Of a stretch of 5,845 nucleotides of DNA, positions 4,230-5,845 are shown piece after piece. The notes below the pieces were generated by a model, which made no database searches, had not been told where the DNA came from, and saw only the letters and a list, made by a program, of their open reading frames with translations. Within the stretch, counting starts at the first letter, position 1; the number at the start of each line of letters is the position of its first letter. The DNA lies in the NCBI GenBank assembly GCA_964408455.1, contig CAYOZN010000059.1, positions 1 through 5,845 of the forward strand. The letters run 5' to 3'. The position numbers and the translations under genes are program-made. This stretch comes from CAYOZN01 sp964408455 (GTDB lineage Bacteria > Planctomycetota > Phycisphaerae > UBA1845 > UTPLA1).

Positions 4230-4961
4230 ATGAAAAAGAACCAGGTGCAGATTGGCGGCACCTACGTCGCCAAGGTTTCGGGCAAGATCGTCAGCGTCCG
4301 GCTCGACGCCGAAGGCCAGTACGGCGGCTGGCAGGCGACCAATCTGGAGACCGGCCGAACCGTCCACATCAAGAGCGCCCAGCGCCTGCGGCGCGAGGTT
4401 CGCGCGAAGGCCGAGCCGGTCGCGGCCAAGGCGTATGACCCGTCGCGCTGCGCGACGCCACGATGCAAGGGCGAACCCGTCCTGACCCTCGTCGATCGCC
4501 CGCTCTGCCAGCGCTGCTGGGAGCGGCATTGCGAAGAACCATCCACGGGCGACGCGTGTCGCCCCGAGGAATTTCAAACCCCCGAACAGGAGAATGCCAT
4601 GTCGAAGAAGAAGACCACCAAGAAGACGTCCACCAAGAAGACCACCAGCGCCAAGGCCAACGGCAAGACCGAAGCCAAGGCCCCGGCCAGCAAGGCGAAG
4701 ACGCCCAAGCCCGACAAGCCCAAGCGCATCAGCGCCCTGGATGCGGCGGCGACCGTCCTCAAGAAGGCCGGCAAGCCGCTGCGCTCGCAGGAGATGATCG
4801 ACGCGATGGCCTCGCAGGGGCTGTGGAAGAGCCCGGGCGGCAAGACGCCGCACGCGACCTTGTACGCCGCGATCCTGCGCGAGATCACCGTCAAGGGCGG
4901 CGAGTCGCGGTTCAAGAAGGTCGAGCGCGGGCAGTTCGCCTACGCGGGAGGGAAGAACTGA
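4230..4961 (+). CDS. Zinc-site module fused to Lys-rich HARE-HTH winged helix
   Basis: The 243-residue product has three parts. Residues 5-57 (QIGGTYVAKVSGKIVSVRL...GRTVHIKSAQRLRR) form a small beta module seen in planctomycete proteins. C74, C79, C93, C96 and C101 suggest a metal site. Residues 125-166 are a Lys/Ala/Pro/Thr linker like histone H1 tails. Residues 167-240 (ALDAAATVLKKAGKPL, EMIDAMASQGLW, KTPHATLYAAILREI, FKKVERGQFAY) form a HARE-HTH domain, a winged helix found in RNA polymerase delta, ASXL and restriction-linked proteins and thought to bind DNA. Start: an ATG at 4224 abuts AGGAG with no spacing, while the ATG at 4230 has 6 nt, so 4230 is chosen. An internal ATG at 4599 with its own AGGAG could yield the last 120 residues alone. 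The stop overlaps the next start by one base. Confidence 0.85.
   Translation: MKKNQVQIGGTYVAKVSGKIVSVRLDAEGQYGGWQATNLETGRTVHIKSAQRLRREVRAKAEPVAAKAYDPSRCATPRCKGEPVLTLVDRPLCQRCWERHCEEPSTGDACRPEEFQTPEQENAMSKKKTTKKTSTKKTTSAKANGKTEAKAPASKAKTPKPDKPKRISALDAAATVLKKAGKPLRSQEMIDAMASQGLWKSPGGKTPHATLYAAILREITVKGGESRFKKVERGQFAYAGGKN
4588..4601 (+). promoter_or_regulatory. Internal ribosome site and start for a free HARE-HTH protein
   Basis: AGGAG (4588-4592) lies 6 nt before an in-frame ATG (4599) that begins MSKKKTTKK. Small Lys-rich HARE-HTH proteins with such a beginning exist as separate planctomycete genes, so re-initiation here would give a normal 120-aa member alongside the long form. Confidence 0.55.
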
Positions 4962-5272
4962 TGGCCCGCGACGAGTGCCCAACCTGCGGCGAGCGTGATC
5001 GTGACCGGCTGGTCTGGATCGACGACGACCGCGTCCGGTGCCTGGGCTGCCAAACCGTGTTCGATCCGACCACGGGGCAGGCGGCTGCCGCCGAGGCCGA
5101 CACGCGGGAAACGTCGCGGCCGTGGGGCCGTCTGTTGGCTGCCGCCGAGGCGCTCCTCGCGGCACGGGCCAACCAGATGGTGACCGCCGTCGAGTGGCGC
5201 GAACTGCGCGAGGCGGTGGAAGCCTGCGGCGGTCTGGCCGATCCGGGGAGCGAGCCGGACGGCACCGAGTAG
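4961..5272 (+). CDS. Zinc-ribbon protein, 103 aa
   Basis: The ATG at 4961 overlaps the preceding stop by one base (TGATG), with GGAGG 9 nt upstream. C6, C9, C27 and C30 (ECPTCGE...RCLGCQTVFDP) form a CX2C-X17-CX2C ribbon at the N-terminus. It is followed by an Ala-rich helical region (GRLLAAAEALLAARANQM, EWRELREAVEACG) and an acidic tail. Such ribbons commonly bind nucleic acid or protein, but the family is not recognised. Tight coupling to the HARE-HTH gene suggests that the two products are made in a fixed ratio. It is the last gene of unit 2, ending 28 nt before the hairpin at 5301. Confidence 0.75.
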   Translation: MARDECPTCGERDRDRLVWIDDDRVRCLGCQTVFDPTTGQAAAAEADTRETSRPWGRLLAAAEALLAARANQMVTAVEWRELREAVEACGGLADPGSEPDGTE

Positions 5273-5300
5273 CCGCCAAACCCATCCCACGCCTCGCTAC

Positions 5301-5330
5301 AACGCCTCGGCAGCCGCCGGGGCGTTTCTC
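5301..5330 (+). terminator. Terminator hairpin of unit 2
   Basis: AACGCCTCGGC (5301-5311) pairs with GCCGGGGCGTT (5316-5326) over 11 bp, with one T-G wobble and a four-base loop AGCC. TTTCTC overlaps the end, so the U-tract is short, but the stem is strong and sits between the last gene of the unit and the next promoter. Confidence 0.7.
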
Positions 5331-5341
5331 CGGCAAGAGAC

Positions 5342-5370
5342 TTGATCTGTTCCCGCGCTTCCGGCTGAAT
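5342..5370 (+). promoter_or_regulatory. Promoter of the gene at 5379
   Basis: TTGATC (5342-5347), 17 nt and CTGAAT (5365-5370) repeat the arrangement seen before units 1 and 2, and the middle shares GCGCTT. No GTGACA palindrome is present. Transcription would start almost at the ATG (5379). Confidence 0.45.
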
Positions 5371-5378
5371 GGACGAGC

Positions 5379-5657
5379 ATGTACCAACTCATCCTCGATC
5401 CCGGCAGCGACGTCGAAGAGCGAATCCCGTTCACCATCTCCGAGGCCGATCTCGAAGACGCCATCGACATGGGGCGTGCCGAACGCAGCGATCCATTCGA
5501 CCGCCAGATCAGCGCCTGCGCCTACCACATGGTTGTCGAGCGCCGCGTCTGCCAAGACGAGCGGCTGTTCGACAGCGCGTGGGTGGTGGTGCGGGATGGC
5601 AAGATCATCGCGCGGAATGCCGGCGCGATGGATGTCACGCAGGATGATTTGCGGTAG
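5379..5657 (+). CDS. Hypothetical 92-aa protein, possibly leaderless
   Basis: The product begins MYQLILDPGSDVEERIPFTISEADLEDAIDMG and ends with VRDGKIIARNAGAMDVTQDDLR. It is acidic, with mixed strands and helices, two Cys (48 and 58) and no motif I recognise. The AWVVVRDGKIIARN segment looks like a beta hairpin. An ATG in another frame at 5369 opens an Arg-rich frame that is less protein-like and is rejected. The upstream ribosome site is weak. The likely -10 box ends at 5370, so the message may have almost no leader. The gene stands alone between the terminator of unit 2 and the convergent gene at 5704-5845. Confidence 0.68.
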   Translation: MYQLILDPGSDVEERIPFTISEADLEDAIDMGRAERSDPFDRQISACAYHMVVERRVCQDERLFDSAWVVVRDGKIIARNAGAMDVTQDDLR

Positions 5658-5703
5658 TCGCCGCATCATTGCCTCGCCGAAAGCCGAACTAGTCTCACTT
5701 TCA

Positions 5704-5845
5704 TCACCACGCATACCTTCCCCGATGCCTTCCCCGCGTCCGACCGCTCGGCTGCGGCGCCTGCACCTGCAGCGACATGTTCCGCGTTGCGATGGGCTCG
5801 CCCTTGCTGAAGAACGTGAGCTCGATTTCGTAGTCGCCGCGCGCG
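5704..5845 (-). CDS. C-terminus of a beta-sandwich-like protein (cut by window edge)
   Basis: On the minus strand the last 46 codons before TGA (5704-5706) read ARGDYEIELTFFSKGEPIATRNMSLQVQ and then a Gly/Arg-rich tail ending in RYAW. The 'GxYxxEL....GEPIAxRxxxLQV' hairpin closes the small beta-sandwich domain of proteins annotated DUF6941, which I match tentatively. The beginning lies beyond the window. The basic tail after the domain is unusual and may come from a shifted stop. The gene converges on 5379-5657 with a 46-nt gap that shows no hairpin. Confidence 0.6.
   Translation of the reverse strand, partial: ARGDYEIELTFFSKGEPIATRNMSLQVQAPQPSGRTRGRHRGRYAW

Noticed and set aside
4463..4960. 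Upstream extension of the zinc-ribbon gene at 4961 in the same frame
   Set aside because: The extension is a Gln/Arg/Gly-rich shadow of the HARE-HTH gene. The ATG at 4961 has GGAGG and starts the Cys motif.
1938..5714. Minus-strand frame of 1258 codons without a stop
   Set aside because: It runs antisense to nine better-supported plus-strand genes with proper ribosome sites, is Arg/Gly/Leu-rich and low in complexity, and shows no domain. Long antisense frames are expected in GC-rich coding DNA.

Overview
The window is GC-rich and gene-dense. It is made almost entirely of small genes, many of them with pairs or clusters of Cys/His that look like zinc sites. Two gene types point to a Planctomycetota chromosome or an element living in one, perhaps the Phycisphaerae side: a Lys-rich protein ending in a HARE-HTH winged helix (4230-4961), and its N-terminal module with the pattern 'GGTYVAKVSGK...GRTVHIKSAQRLR'. 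This assignment comes from recognising protein families, not from a search. There is no rRNA, recognisable tRNA, transposase, integrase or CRISPR array.

Left region (1-1020). Two paralogous CCHC mini-proteins lie on the minus strand: one is cut by the left edge (1-65), the other is complete (792-953). Each has the same promoter layout about 35 nt upstream of its start. Between them a plus-strand gene (490-738) encodes a small 'HExHxxGC...CxCC' protein behind its own promoter. Bases 130-408 hold no gene I can support. A degenerate 6-bp tandem repeat separates the convergent genes 490-738 and 792-953.

Middle region (1039-2000). Two minus-strand genes encode a zinc-ribbon protein (1738-1941) and, downstream, a stand-alone DNA polymerase X palm/thumb protein (1039-1689). 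The latter keeps the three catalytic Asp but lacks the usual N-terminal HhH and C-terminal PHP domains.

Right region (2101-5657). Three plus-strand units each follow a similar promoter-like element (TTGATG/C, 17 nt, then NNNNAT). Unit 1 has three genes (2101-2945) and unit 2 has five genes (3234-5272) ending at a strong hairpin (5301-5326). Unit 3 has a single gene whose start lies only 8 nt past the -10 box. The leaders of units 1 and 2 are copies of one another and both carry a GTGACA palindrome, perfect in the second, so they look like co-regulated units under one DNA-binding protein. Most products in this region are unrecognised small proteins. The window ends in the C-terminus of a minus-strand gene (5704-5845).

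The simplest reading is an accessory or phage-derived small-gene island with shared transcriptional control. The HARE-HTH protein and the zinc ribbons suggest DNA or RNA binding, and the mini-PolX suggests nucleotidyl transfer. A joint function is inference only.
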